Shown here one piece after another: positions 56,023-64,000 of a DNA stretch of 64,000 nucleotides. The stretch's first letter is position 1. Every line of letters starts with the position of its first letter. The notes beneath the pieces were generated by a model. It did no database searches and was not told the DNA's origin. It was given only the letters and a program-made list of their open reading frames with translations. The position numbers were made by a program, and so were the translations under genes. This stretch comes from Oscillospiraceae bacterium (lineage in GTDB: Bacteria; Bacillota; Clostridia; Saccharofermentanales; Saccharofermentanaceae), in the NCBI GenBank assembly GCA_902764825.1, contig CACWXL010000002.1, positions 186,001 through 250,000 on the forward strand. The letters are read 5' to 3'.

Positions 56023-57597
56023 ATGAGTAAGAAGATTAAGATATCCTACAAAATGTTCTTTACCCTTGCAGTGATCTATCTGGCACTGCCTGTCGCCATT
56101 TTTTTCTTAGGCTACCTTAAGCTCGTATTCGGTCTTATTTTTTCAGCTCTGCTGATAGCTGCAGTATTCCTTGCCGTTAGAGACTGCTCGAGAAATCCGG
56201 ACGGAAACAAGCTTGATCTAAAATCCGACTTCTCCTTCCCGCTCTCGTTCATAATAGCTTCCGTGATCTTCGCTTTTGCCGTAACCATTACCAACGGCGT
56301 AGGCGAATATGTATGGGCACCCTTTGACCACGCTTACAGAAGAGCGATCTTAAACGATCTGATAAATTATAAGTGGCCGATCATATATGACCCCGCCACC
56401 CAGACCAATCCTGAAGTTATCGAGATCTTAAATCTTCAGAACAACCAGGGTTTTGTCTATTACTTTACATACTGGCTCCCTGCAGCCGTCATAGGCAAGA
56501 TCTTCGGCTTTACCGCAGGCAACATCACTCTCATCATCTGGAACGCTTTAGGCATATTCCTTACCCTTATCGGTATGTGCAAATATATCAGGAAAGCCTC
56601 CTACGGCACATTATTCATGTTCCTGTGCTTTTCCGGCCTGGATGTCATTCCTTACCTCATCAACGAGATCCATCCGTACGACGGCTGGACATGGATCGAA
56701 GGATGGGTTCCTTTCGTATCTTTCATAAGCAACTTCAATAATCTCGAAAACGTTTACAACCAGGTTATCCCCTGCTATCTGATCGTTACTCTTATCCTTC
56801 TTTCGAAGAACAACAGGAGCCTCGGATTTATCGGCGGTATCCTTTTCGCATACTCACCGTGGGCAACGATAGGCGTTCTGATACCTGCTGTCGTAAGGCT
56901 CTTTTCAAAAGACCTTAAAGCTAAGGAAAAGAAGAAGTCAGTCCTCAACATCTTTACTTATAACAATCTCGTTATCCCGTTCCTTATGCTCTTTACATTC
57001 GGGGCATTTTACGGAGCCAAGTCCGGAGCTCTCCACATGAAGGGTTTCTTATGGGAATTCTACGACGGGAGCATCCTTAAGTTCATAGTGGTACTGATAC
57101 TGCTGTTCATCATCGAAGTGCTCCCTTCTTTCGCATTCGTCTTAAAGGGACATAAAAAGGATCCGATGCTCTGGAGCGCAATGGCCGTACTCTTTATCCT
57201 GCCGTTCTATTTCCTGTCCGAAGGAAATAACCTTGTTATGCGAGGAACGATGCCGGCACTGTTCATCCTCTGCATCTTCATGGCACAGCGCATCGCTGAG
57301 TTTACGACTGAAGATGAGATCATCAGGAACTCGAATAAGAAAAAACGCCTCGGGACAAAAGCTCTGCTGGTCCGTGCGGCGTTCTCGCTTGTCATTATCG
57401 GAATGACTTATGTGACTTATTTTATGGTAACGGTCATATATCCCATGACGTTCTTTACTGACGAGAGATATACGGACAGTATCGTTTCATTCGGTAATAT
57501 CGCGCACAATGATGCTGACTTCGTAATCGTAAGCCAGGATCAGTTCTTTGTGGATAAACCGGAAGACAAATTCTTCTTTAAATATCTCGCTAAGTGA
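56023..57597 (+). CDS. Multi-pass membrane protein, possibly GT-C type
   Basis: 524 residues with about 12 hydrophobic segments. An extracytoplasmic loop near residues 100-140 carries WAPFDHAYRRAILNDLINYK, and the short non-membrane C-terminus ends FVDKPEDKFFFKYLAK. The layout resembles large membrane glycosyltransferases without giving a firm family. ATG 56023 follows AGGAG with 7-nt spacing; the open frame back to 55831 runs through the tRNA and is not coding. Ends 6 nt from the convergent coiled-coil gene. Confidence 0.65.
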   Translation: MSKKIKISYKMFFTLAVIYLALPVAIFFLGYLKLVFGLIFSALLIAAVFLAVRDCSRNPDGNKLDLKSDFSFPLSFIIASVIFAFAVTITNGVGEYVWAPFDHAYRRAILNDLINYKWPIIYDPATQTNPEVIEILNLQNNQGFVYYFTYWLPAAVIGKIFGFTAGNITLIIWNALGIFLTLIGMCKYIRKASYGTLFMFLCFSGLDVIPYLINEIHPYDGWTWIEGWVPFVSFISNFNNLENVYNQVIPCYLIVTLILLSKNNRSLGFIGGILFAYSPWATIGVLIPAVVRLFSKDLKAKEKKKSVLNIFTYNNLVIPFLMLFTFGAFYGAKSGALHMKGFLWEFYDGSILKFIVVLILLFIIEVLPSFAFVLKGHKKDPMLWSAMAVLFILPFYFLSEGNNLVMRGTMPALFILCIFMAQRIAEFTTEDEIIRNSNKKKRLGTKALLVRAAFSLVIIGMTYVTYFMVTVIYPMTFFTDERYTDSIVSFGNIAHNDADFVIVSQDQFFVDKPEDKFFFKYLAK

Positions 57598-57603
57598 TCA
57601 GGA

Positions 57604-58503
57604 TCAGAAAGTGTCATTGTCATCAAGGAATTCCTTGAATGCGGCACTTGTCTCCTCTGTTGAGAGCGTAGTCGTGGTCTTCTTGACTTCCCAGACCGGT
57701 CTTACGGGTTCTTTCTTCTCTAAATCCTCTGCAGCCTTAACTTCTGCATTATTGGCAGCCTTGCCCAAAGCTTCTTTCGCAGTTCTGAGTGCAGCTTCCT
57801 TGGCAGCCTGTACCTTTGCTTCTCTTTCAGCGATCTCAGCAGCCTTCTTCTCGGCAGCTTCTCTTTCAGCCTTCTCAGCGGCTTCCTTTGCGGCCTTCTC
57901 TGCTGCTTCTTTTGCAGCGCGTTCAGCCTCTTCCCTGGCAGCCTTTTCGGCAGCTTCCTTAGCAGCTTTTTCTTCAGCTTCTTTTCTGGCCTTTTCTTCA
58001 GCTTCTCTTGCAGCTCTTTCTGCTGCTTCCTTGGCAGCCTTCTCTCTGGATTCCTCAAGAAGTCTCTGCTGGAGCTGGCGGCGCTCTTCACGTGCCTTAT
58101 TCTTGGCTTCTTCGTCAGCCTGCTGCTGGTTTGCTTCCTTCATATTTTCTTCCAGCTGTTTGCGCTTCTCTTCATCAAGCTGGGCAATATGTGAAGCCTT
58201 AAGATGACCAATGGATTCAGGAGCCTGAACATTCTTCATGATCTTCTCCATCTTAGCGCGGCTCTCGGCCTTTGAGCGCTCTTCGTCTTCGGCAACCTTA
58301 ACACCTAAAGCCTGCAGTCTTGCAAGTTCCTCAGGTGAGACAGCGGCCGTCTGATGAGCCTCAAATACAGGCTCATAAGAAACAGTCTTGATATCAACAT
58401 CGCCGACTTCGGAAATGCTGAAATCGGATGCAGCTTCCTGGATCTTCTTGATGTCGGGGATCTCAACACCCGGCAGAACTTCGTATTTCTTCTCTTCTCT
58501 CAT
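57604..58503 (-). CDS. Ala/Glu/Lys-rich coiled-coil or single-helix protein
   Basis: 299 residues. The N-terminal 95 residues are mixed; residues about 100-250 are almost only Ala, Glu, Lys and Arg in repeats such as EKAAKEAAERAAREA; then a short tail. Such composition forms a long charged helix, as in TolA. No signal peptide or membrane segment. It is the last gene of the kinase-VWA-PP2C operon (7-nt gap), and may be a scaffold or phosphorylation target; that is inference. The repeats also create a long false frame on the other strand. Confidence 0.72.
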   Translation of the reverse strand: MREEKKYEVLPGVEIPDIKKIQEAASDFSISEVGDVDIKTVSYEPVFEAHQTAAVSPEELARLQALGVKVAEDEERSKAESRAKMEKIMKNVQAPESIGHLKASHIAQLDEEKRKQLEENMKEANQQQADEEAKNKAREERRQLQQRLLEESREKAAKEAAERAAREAEEKARKEAEEKAAKEAAEKAAREEAERAAKEAAEKAAKEAAEKAEREAAEKKAAEIAEREAKVQAAKEAALRTAKEALGKAANNAEVKAAEDLEKKEPVRPVWEVKKTTTTLSTEETSAAFKEFLDDNDTF

Positions 58504-58510
58504 AGCTCAC

Positions 58511-59590
58511 TCACCCTTTAAGCGAAATCACTAATTCTATTGCACCAACAACGCAAAGGATAATTCCAATAACAAGAACGATAATGGACAACTTGCTGAG
58601 CTTGGAAGGCTCCTTTGTTATTTCTGTATTAGCTTCAGAAGTCTGAGGTTCTTCTGCCTTTGCAGGTTCGGCAGGCGCCTGTTCAGTCTCAGGCACTTCA
58701 CCGCCTGCACACTTTACGATTATCTCATGGGCATTTATAAGCTCAGGCTTGATTGCCAGTGAGAGATCCTTGAATGTCTCGGCAGAAGAGGCGAACTTGG
58801 CAGCTGATGTCTCAAGCGTATCGGGCTGGGGCGCTTTCGTGCCCTCGAAATACATTACGCCGAAGCTTGCGTCATCGCTGGCATTAGAAGATCCTACGAT
58901 ATATTGCTTAACGGTATCAAGGATGGACTTCTCGCCTTCTTCCCTGCCGTCCTTAAATGTCTCTGCCATCTTGGCAACAACGGGCTTTACGAGTCCTGCT
59001 TCTTCGTTATAAACACTGTCCTGAACGCCGTCAGTCATGAGAGCTATGGCGTGGACATCATCAACAGTAGTCTTGAGGAGACGCATGTAGTTATCAGCAT
59101 GCGCAGCGGTAACAAAGTATGTCTTTCCGTCTTTGTCGTTCTGCGGCATTGAGATGGGGCTTACGCCTGAAGGAGAGATCCTTACGATAAGTCCGTCGCC
59201 GATATGACCGATCATCATACGTCTGTCCTTAACGGCAACAAAGAGCAATGTGCATGACAGCCTGTCGATCACGTCGATCGTACGCTCTTCCATAATGCCG
59301 GCAAAAGCAACACGGAGCTTAGCCATGAGATAACCCCTTACTGCCGCTTCCCTGTTCTCGCTGTATAAAGCATCGAAATGTTCACATAATGTGTCTGTGA
59401 TAACATGAACAGCGCAGTCAGAACCGAATCTCGCATCGGTATACTGCTTGCCGCCTGCGCCGTCGGCTATGCAGACAACCGAGACACCGTTTTTGGCAAC
59501 AGCATAAGACGCGTCTTCACAAGGAGTACCGCGGTTAACATGCTTATTACCTATAGTTGTGACAGCGCCAACTGTAATTCCCGTATACAT
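58511..59590 (-). CDS. PP2C-type phosphatase with C-terminal membrane anchor
   Basis: 359 residues. N-terminal PP2C-2 domain (about 1-245) with CIADGAGGK, GHIGDGL, LMTDGVQD and NASDDASFGV; a linker rich in Glu, Ala and Pro (about 300-330) and a terminal membrane helix (LSIIVLVIGIILCVVGAIEL). The tail anchor would hold the phosphatase at the inner membrane face. Start overlaps the VWA stop by 1 nt. Expected to reverse the kinase encoded two genes upstream. Confidence 0.88.
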   Translation of the reverse strand: MYTGITVGAVTTIGNKHVNRGTPCEDASYAVAKNGVSVVCIADGAGGKQYTDARFGSDCAVHVITDTLCEHFDALYSENREAAVRGYLMAKLRVAFAGIMEERTIDVIDRLSCTLLFVAVKDRRMMIGHIGDGLIVRISPSGVSPISMPQNDKDGKTYFVTAAHADNYMRLLKTTVDDVHAIALMTDGVQDSVYNEEAGLVKPVVAKMAETFKDGREEGEKSILDTVKQYIVGSSNASDDASFGVMYFEGTKAPQPDTLETSAAKFASSAETFKDLSLAIKPELINAHEIIVKCAGGEVPETEQAPAEPAKAEEPQTSEANTEITKEPSKLSKLSIIVLVIGIILCVVGAIELVISLKG

Positions 59591-60321
59591 CAGCTTTCCT
59601 CGTTAATGAACTTCATGAAATCATCCATATCGACAGCCTTGCCCTGAGGAGTTGTGTCGATGTTATAAAGCGCATCGTCGTTCATGCCGGACGATACGAT
59701 TGAAGATGAAGAAGATCCGAGGAATTCGAAAAGTTTGCCGAAATCTGCCGAGTTAACCGAGATCGGTTCAGGACGCTTGATCGAAAGTCTTTTCAGGATA
59801 TCGAAATCAACACCGGAACCTACACCGATGTTAAATACTACAAGCTTGTCTTCTCTCTCAAGTTCATTGCATGCTTCAATGGCACGCTCCATATTCTGCA
59901 TCGCATTGGGACCCTGAGGCGCACCGTCGGTAATGACAACGAGCCAGGGCTGGAAATACTTGATGCCCATTTCCTTGTAGCCTTCTTTACGTGCATTAAG
60001 GAGCTCTAAAGCCGTAAGGACACCCTCACCGATAGGTGTAAGTGTAGTTGATGCCGTGATCTCGGGTAAACCCTTCTCCTTGGAGATCTTACCGAAAGGC
60101 ATTACGATCTCAACCTTGGAGCCGAAAGTAATGATAGCTATGTCCGTGGAAGATCTTGTATCATCATTGGATTTGATCGAAGCTACAAAATTCTGAAGAC
60201 CCATGTTGAGCTGCTTGATCGGGTTGCCCATCATGGAACCTGATGTATCAAGAGCAAAACAGATTGGAAGTCTTCTCTTTGTACTTGTACCGAAATCTGA
60301 ACTTGAAAAACCGTCCGCCAT
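59590..60321 (-). CDS. VWA-domain protein, TerY-like
   Basis: 243 residues, mostly one von Willebrand A domain. The metal-binding MIDAS set is complete: DTSGSM (25-30), the Thr in STTLTPIGEG and the Asp in VITDGAPQG. Sequence and context match the TerY group of cytoplasmic VWA proteins. ATG 60321 has GGAGG with 6-nt spacing; the frame extends 15 nt further. It lies between the kinase and PP2C genes. Confidence 0.88.
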   Translation of the reverse strand: MADGFSSSDFGTSTKRRLPICFALDTSGSMMGNPIKQLNMGLQNFVASIKSNDDTRSSTDIAIITFGSKVEIVMPFGKISKEKGLPEITASTTLTPIGEGVLTALELLNARKEGYKEMGIKYFQPWLVVITDGAPQGPNAMQNMERAIEACNELEREDKLVVFNIGVGSGVDFDILKRLSIKRPEPISVNSADFGKLFEFLGSSSSSIVSSGMNDDALYNIDTTPQGKAVDMDDFMKFINEES

Positions 60322-60382
60322 AAAAGTCCTCCGCACATTCGAGAGTTAAAGTTTGCACATAAAAATTATATCAGAAGAGGCT

Positions 60383-62083
60383 TCAGAATAAACCGAAGAA
60401 TTTCTTCTTTGGAGCAGGTGCAGGTATAGAATTCGGAGCACTGTGCTTGTCATTCTTCTCCTCATCATCAAACTTCATAGGTCTGAAGCTGGATGACTCA
60501 CCGACACTCGAAGAAACGAATCTTCCGGAAGGAACATTATTGAACTGTTTCTTCTCGAACTTCGGCTTCGGTTCTGCTGTCTTCTGGGCCTGGTCTTTCT
60601 GCTCGGCAAGCTTGGCTCTGTATTCTTCTACATTGATACTAACCTGTTTATAGTCTTCGCAGGGGAAAAGCTTATAAGCTTCCGCATCATCGTATTTGAA
60701 GTTCTCGAGTTCGGTCATGTACTGCTGAACTGCATCTCTCCAGCATACGGCTTCATAGGACTTGCCTTCTTTGAAAGTCCTGTAGAGCATCTTGCGCAGA
60801 TATTCAGGCAGGTATTCCCAGATGTGGGCATATCCTCCTAACGGAATATGGTCGGTATTTGAATTATCAAGAGTATAAGGAAAATTCTTGTTAAGGATCT
60901 CTTCCCTCAGCGTCTCTGCTCCGTTTCTTGTAGCATAAGGATGAAGTCCGCAGAACAATACAGAGAATACGAGCATAGCGATGGAATAGTCCTCGTCCTT
61001 TAATGTTCTGACAAATCCGGAGAAATCCCTTCCCCAGAGATTAGGATCCGTGAAATCCTCAGTACCTACGGGACAAGGGAGATTGCCGATCTGAACGCTG
61101 TCCATGTCGATAAGATACTGATGAGCTGAATCCTCGATCAAAGCATTCTTAAGCTGGATATCACCGGCAATGACATCATGCATATGAAGATAGAGATATT
61201 TGCCGATGAGCGAGAGAAGCGTCTCACAGATATCAAGTCTTGTCCAATCCGGGAAATGCTCCAGGATCGCGTCAGGGCCGTCGAAAACATTGCTTAATGT
61301 CGTGCCCTTGCCGACAAACATCGTATAACCGATAGGGACATTCCTGAAATAGAGCAAGTGCTGAGGCGCACAGAAAGATGTTGATGTAATGCCGAGTTCA
61401 GTAAGCTTCTTAAGCTTAGCCCATCTTAAAGGCGTGATGACTCCCTTATGGTAGACCTTTGCGACAAGTCTCCTGTTATCGGTGATGAATACCATACCTT
61501 CAGCACCGCCGGAAAGCCTCTTCTCAAGGACCATTCTCTCACCGCCGTTGTAATTAACGATATCGCCGATACTAGCCCTGGCATCTGAATCAAGGAAGGA
61601 ATCGATCTTTGCAAGGCTGCTGATCTCAGGGAGCGGAAGGTCTTCCTTCATCTCCTTAAGAGACGAATAGATCTTCAGGCCCTTCGGAGAGAGGATAGCA
61701 ACATCGTGATTGAATTCGATGTCCTTTTCGAAAAATCTCTTAAATAGAATACTGCTCTGTGTAGTAAGGAGGACCGAGTAATCGAGCTCATTTACCTGCT
61801 CAATGAATCTCTCGGTATTGCATGTGTTGATAAGGTGAAGCTTGTTAGTGGTAAGAAGGCTCTGCATCAAAGAGCGCATAGCGGGCTGAACTGCCCTGTC
61901 CTTCGGATCCTGCTGAGCGATAACACACTTGTGGAGAACCTTAAAAGTATCATTGACGTAACAGTCGATACCGTAATCGTTGAAGAGGTTCAGAAGTTCA
62001 TCAAATAAAACTCCGTTAGAGCATTCAAGCACAACAGAGTAATCAAGAACAATAGAAAAATACTTGCTCAAGCCTTCAAACAT
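60383..62083 (-). CDS. YegI-like protein kinase with PIN-like N-terminal region
   Basis: 566 residues. Residues 1-150 resemble a PIN domain in secondary structure (FSIVLDYSVVLECS with Asp14; YSVLLTTQSSILFKRFF), but most catalytic acids are missing. Residues about 185-450 are a protein kinase of the YegI/TerY-P kind: G-loop SGGAEGMVF, Lys209 (VAKVY), catalytic AGDIQLKN (Asp308, Asn313), IDMDS (Asp326). The C-terminus (about 490-566) is disordered, Lys/Pro rich. The metal and base residues are intact, so activity is likely. First gene of the four-gene module; promoter at 62110-62138. Confidence 0.82.
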   Translation of the reverse strand: MFEGLSKYFSIVLDYSVVLECSNGVLFDELLNLFNDYGIDCYVNDTFKVLHKCVIAQQDPKDRAVQPAMRSLMQSLLTTNKLHLINTCNTERFIEQVNELDYSVLLTTQSSILFKRFFEKDIEFNHDVAILSPKGLKIYSSLKEMKEDLPLPEISSLAKIDSFLDSDARASIGDIVNYNGGERMVLEKRLSGGAEGMVFITDNRRLVAKVYHKGVITPLRWAKLKKLTELGITSTSFCAPQHLLYFRNVPIGYTMFVGKGTTLSNVFDGPDAILEHFPDWTRLDICETLLSLIGKYLYLHMHDVIAGDIQLKNALIEDSAHQYLIDMDSVQIGNLPCPVGTEDFTDPNLWGRDFSGFVRTLKDEDYSIAMLVFSVLFCGLHPYATRNGAETLREEILNKNFPYTLDNSNTDHIPLGGYAHIWEYLPEYLRKMLYRTFKEGKSYEAVCWRDAVQQYMTELENFKYDDAEAYKLFPCEDYKQVSINVEEYRAKLAEQKDQAQKTAEPKPKFEKKQFNNVPSGRFVSSSVGESSSFRPMKFDDEEKNDKHSAPNSIPAPAPKKKFFGLF

Positions 62084-62108
62084 TATCTAAACACCTTCTC
62101 TCCACCGT

Positions 62109-62138
62109 AATTCTAAAATATGGCACTTTAGAATTCAA
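62109..62138 (-). promoter_or_regulatory. Promoter with embedded 9-bp inverted repeat, kinase operon
   Basis: Minus-strand -35 TTGAAT (62133-62138), 17-nt spacer, -10 TAGAAT (62110-62115). AATTCTAAA (62109-62117) and TTTAGAATT (62127-62135) form a perfect 9-bp inverted repeat with a 9-bp centre that covers the -10 and the end of the -35. This is the form of a repressor operator. Confidence 0.65.
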
Positions 62139-62161
62139 GTAAGGGAAGAAAGAGATTTAAT

Positions 62162-62209
62162 AAAAAACGAACAATTTTAACATAAATCACGTAAATTTGT
62201 GGTAATTGT
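62162..62209 (-). terminator. Probable terminator after the MutS-like gene
   Basis: ACAATT pairs with AATTGT across an AT-rich interior with further short pairings, followed on the minus strand by TCGTTTTTT. The stem is weak. Confidence 0.4.
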
Positions 62210-62217
62210 ACTCTCTG

Positions 62218-64000
62218 TCACTCTATGCCGACCAGTTTCATTAGGTATTTTGCATTAGATTGTCTGCTTATTCCTGCAGAGAGCTTATAGTCGAAGACGA
62301 TCTCCTTGTCTGTATAAGACTCAGAAAAATGATAATATCTGATATTTTTAAAACCTGTCTCGGTCTTGTCGATCATCGCATAATCGTGGGTTGTCATAAG
62401 GCCGCAGATATGGGGCTTAGAGAGCTTCTTAAGCACGGTAAGAGCACCTTCGGTCCTGTCATCCGAATTCGTTCCTCTGAATATCTCATCGATCAGGAAT
62501 AACAAAGCCTTCTGCTCCCCTGCCGCATTAACTATTCCGGAGATCCTTATGAGCTCTGCTTTAAAGGTGCTCATGTTCTCTTCGATGCTGTCAACGATCC
62601 TCATTGAGCTCATGACTCTCATTCTTCCGAGCTTAAGAGATGTTGCAGGAACAAGGCCGCCCGTGTATGCCAATACTGAACATACTCCGACAGTTCTTAT
62701 CATCGTTGTCTTACCGGACATATTAGAGCCTGTGATGATAGCTATGTCATTGCTCAGCTTTACGGAATTCCTTACAACGGTATCCGATGCAAGAAGCGGA
62801 TGAGCCAGATCAGATCCTTCGAAAAACGCATTTTCTGCTGCATCATCCGATTCAACGAATTCAGGGAATGTGCTGACAGACAGGACAAGACCTGTCTGTG
62901 CTGCGCACATCAATGCTTCGACTTCAGATAATCCGTCAATGTAGGACGGAAGGAATTTGCCGTGATCAACAGCCCAGTTGCCAAGCATAAACGAGATCAG
63001 ATAATCCAAAGGCGCAATGAGATTTAATAACAGAGCAAATAGCGGCTGTGAACGAAGTCCTGCGATCCTTAATACGCTGTTGAGCTTTCTTAGCGATCCG
63101 TATGCGCCTTCTGTCTTATCAGATCCCTTTATAAGTGACTTAAGCCCCTGTTCCTCAAAGCCTGCATTCTCAAGTATCTTATAGAGTTTAAGAATGGTCT
63201 TAACCTGGGCGGGCATGCCTTCACAAGCCTTAAGATAAGTGTCGTTGAAGATGCGTCCTGCCATGAAGATAAACAGGTTAATGATAAGGCACGAAGGGAT
63301 CGTTGCAGCCGCATAATCAGGAACGATGATGTAGGCTGCAGGAACAGATAACCATATGACGCATCCGATGATACCAAGAACATTAGCCACAGCCTTTGTT
63401 TTCGAGCCTGTCTTGGCAAAATCCATCAGAGCCTTAGGATCCTTGAACATCCTGCCGAGCCTTGCCGTTGCCTGATAATCCATAAGTACATCAGGCTTAT
63501 CACACAATGCCTTGACGGAAGCCTGCTTTGATTTGAGTTCTGAAGCCTTGATGCCTGAAACATGAGGATTAAGAAGGCTGTCTGCAAATCTCCTTCTTCC
63601 AAAAGATGTCTCAGAAACATTAAGCAATGAGAATAATGACTTCTTGCCGAATACATCAAGATCCATGCAATAGTCATGGTCCGGAACTTCGAATTCCCTG
63701 CCGTAAAGCCTGTTCTTTGCAAGACCGATGTCTTCTGCCCTCTTTAGGCCCTTTACCGCAATGTTTCTAAGCTCATTGAAGTCACCTTTGATCCTCGCGA
63801 TATAAGAAGCATTTACCTTTGAAAGTTCATTCAGATAATTGACCTTATCGAGTATTCCGCCATGGACTATGCAAAGCACGATGAATACGATAAACAAGGC
63901 ACCGCCCGCAAAATATAGGGCCGGGATCTTAGCTGCATAAGCGCTTATAAAAAGTGCCGCAGAACCTAAGAAAGATATCAGTCTTAAAAATGATAAAATG
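62218..64000 (-). CDS. Membrane-associated MutS-like ATPase, 5' end outside window
   Basis: At least 594 residues; the frame stays open to the window edge. The in-window start includes LSFLRLISFLGSAALF and a second hydrophobic helix, the usual N-terminus of the membrane-bound MutS-related family, so the TTG at 63897 is not the start. A further hydrophobic pair lies mid-protein. The C-terminal MutS domain V has Walker A GSNMSGKTT, Walker B LFLIDEIFRGTNS and the TTHDY switch. It lacks the mismatch-recognition domain, so it is not MutS proper; the function of this family is unknown. Confidence 0.85.
   Translation of the reverse strand, partial: ILSFLRLISFLGSAALFISAYAAKIPALYFAGGALFIVFIVLCIVHGGILDKVNYLNELSKVNASYIARIKGDFNELRNIAVKGLKRAEDIGLAKNRLYGREFEVPDHDYCMDLDVFGKKSLFSLLNVSETSFGRRRFADSLLNPHVSGIKASELKSKQASVKALCDKPDVLMDYQATARLGRMFKDPKALMDFAKTGSKTKAVANVLGIIGCVIWLSVPAAYIIVPDYAAATIPSCLIINLFIFMAGRIFNDTYLKACEGMPAQVKTILKLYKILENAGFEEQGLKSLIKGSDKTEGAYGSLRKLNSVLRIAGLRSQPLFALLLNLIAPLDYLISFMLGNWAVDHGKFLPSYIDGLSEVEALMCAAQTGLVLSVSTFPEFVESDDAAENAFFEGSDLAHPLLASDTVVRNSVKLSNDIAIITGSNMSGKTTMIRTVGVCSVLAYTGGLVPATSLKLGRMRVMSSMRIVDSIEENMSTFKAELIRISGIVNAAGEQKALLFLIDEIFRGTNSDDRTEGALTVLKKLSKPHICGLMTTHDYAMIDKTETGFKNIRYYHFSESYTDKEIVFDYKLSAGISRQSNAKYLMKLVGIE

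Noticed and set aside
57548..58207. 219-codon plus-strand frame rich in Ala and Ser
   Set aside because: Mirror of the Ala/Glu/Lys repeats of the minus-strand coiled-coil gene; the repeated composition keeps the opposite frame open.
63895..63897. TTG as the start of the MutS-like gene
   Set aside because: The frame continues open to the window edge and encodes the hydrophobic N-terminus typical of this family.

Overview
The window reads as a chromosomal segment of a Gram-positive anaerobe of class Clostridia (Bacillota), moderate in GC. The reasons are a PASTA-type Ser/Thr kinase with its phosphatase in the def-fmt-rsmB-rlmN-prpC-pknB-rsgA-rpe-thiN gene order, a sortase beside its surface-protein substrate, YerC, RqcH, QueH, mre genes next to a methylglyoxal-synthase-type gene, and strong GGAGG ribosome binding sites with frequent TTG starts. 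I cannot name the genus. No phage, insertion sequence, CRISPR array or rRNA is visible. One tRNA (Lys-CTT) is present.

Layout. 1-4.7 kb: the cysS start with a 440-nt leader, purB, an aminotransferase, a membrane protein and yraN, all on the minus strand. 4.8-7.7 kb: a degenerate GGDEF-EAL protein and a second aminotransferase on the plus strand. 7.7-13.1 kb: sortase, a 1245-residue NlpC/P60-SpaA-VaFE surface protein and a DUF5688-type protein in one operon. 13.3-22.4 kb: the housekeeping operon listed above. 22.5-28.2 kb: ahcY/punA, then a small membrane protein, yerC and secA. 28.3-30.9 kb: three TadE/TadG-type pseudopilin genes. 31.1-37.9 kb: an MBL hydrolase, a degenerate MgsA-like protein, mrdA, mreD, mreC, a SEC-C protein and icd. 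38-43.5 kb: holA, a GH25 lysozyme lipoprotein and comEC, divergent from ysxC. 43.6-48.4 kb: two tandem PRPP synthetases, a small membrane protein and rqcH. 48.4-54.5 kb: queH, ruvB, ruvA, ruvC, a GT-C membrane protein and pdp. 54.6-57.6 kb: an oxidoreductase, tRNA-Lys and another multi-pass membrane protein. 57.6-62.1 kb: a kinase-VWA-PP2C-coiled-coil operon. 62.2 kb to the edge: a membrane MutS-like ATPase, cut by the window end.

The two least ordinary signals are as follows. (1) The 57.6-62.1 kb operon looks like a TerY-P-type phosphorylation module. Its kinase has a PIN-like N-terminal region, its PP2C phosphatase has a C-terminal membrane anchor, it carries an additional Ala/Glu/Lys-rich helical protein, and a perfect 9-bp inverted repeat overlaps its promoter. 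(2) TTGTCG repeats lie upstream of both comEC and the TadE/TadG-type operon, in 10-bp register within each cluster, each with a TAGAAT -10 candidate 34-35 nt from the nearest intact repeat. They resemble tandem Spo0A boxes and suggest coordinated control of DNA uptake and a pseudopilin-type apparatus. Other oddities are a YerC regulator with about 30 residues inserted in its helix-turn-helix, an MgsA-like protein lacking the catalytic Asp, an EAL domain with a broken metal-binding pair, a sortase substrate with an IPMSG signal, and genes that may be leaderless (punA, comEC).
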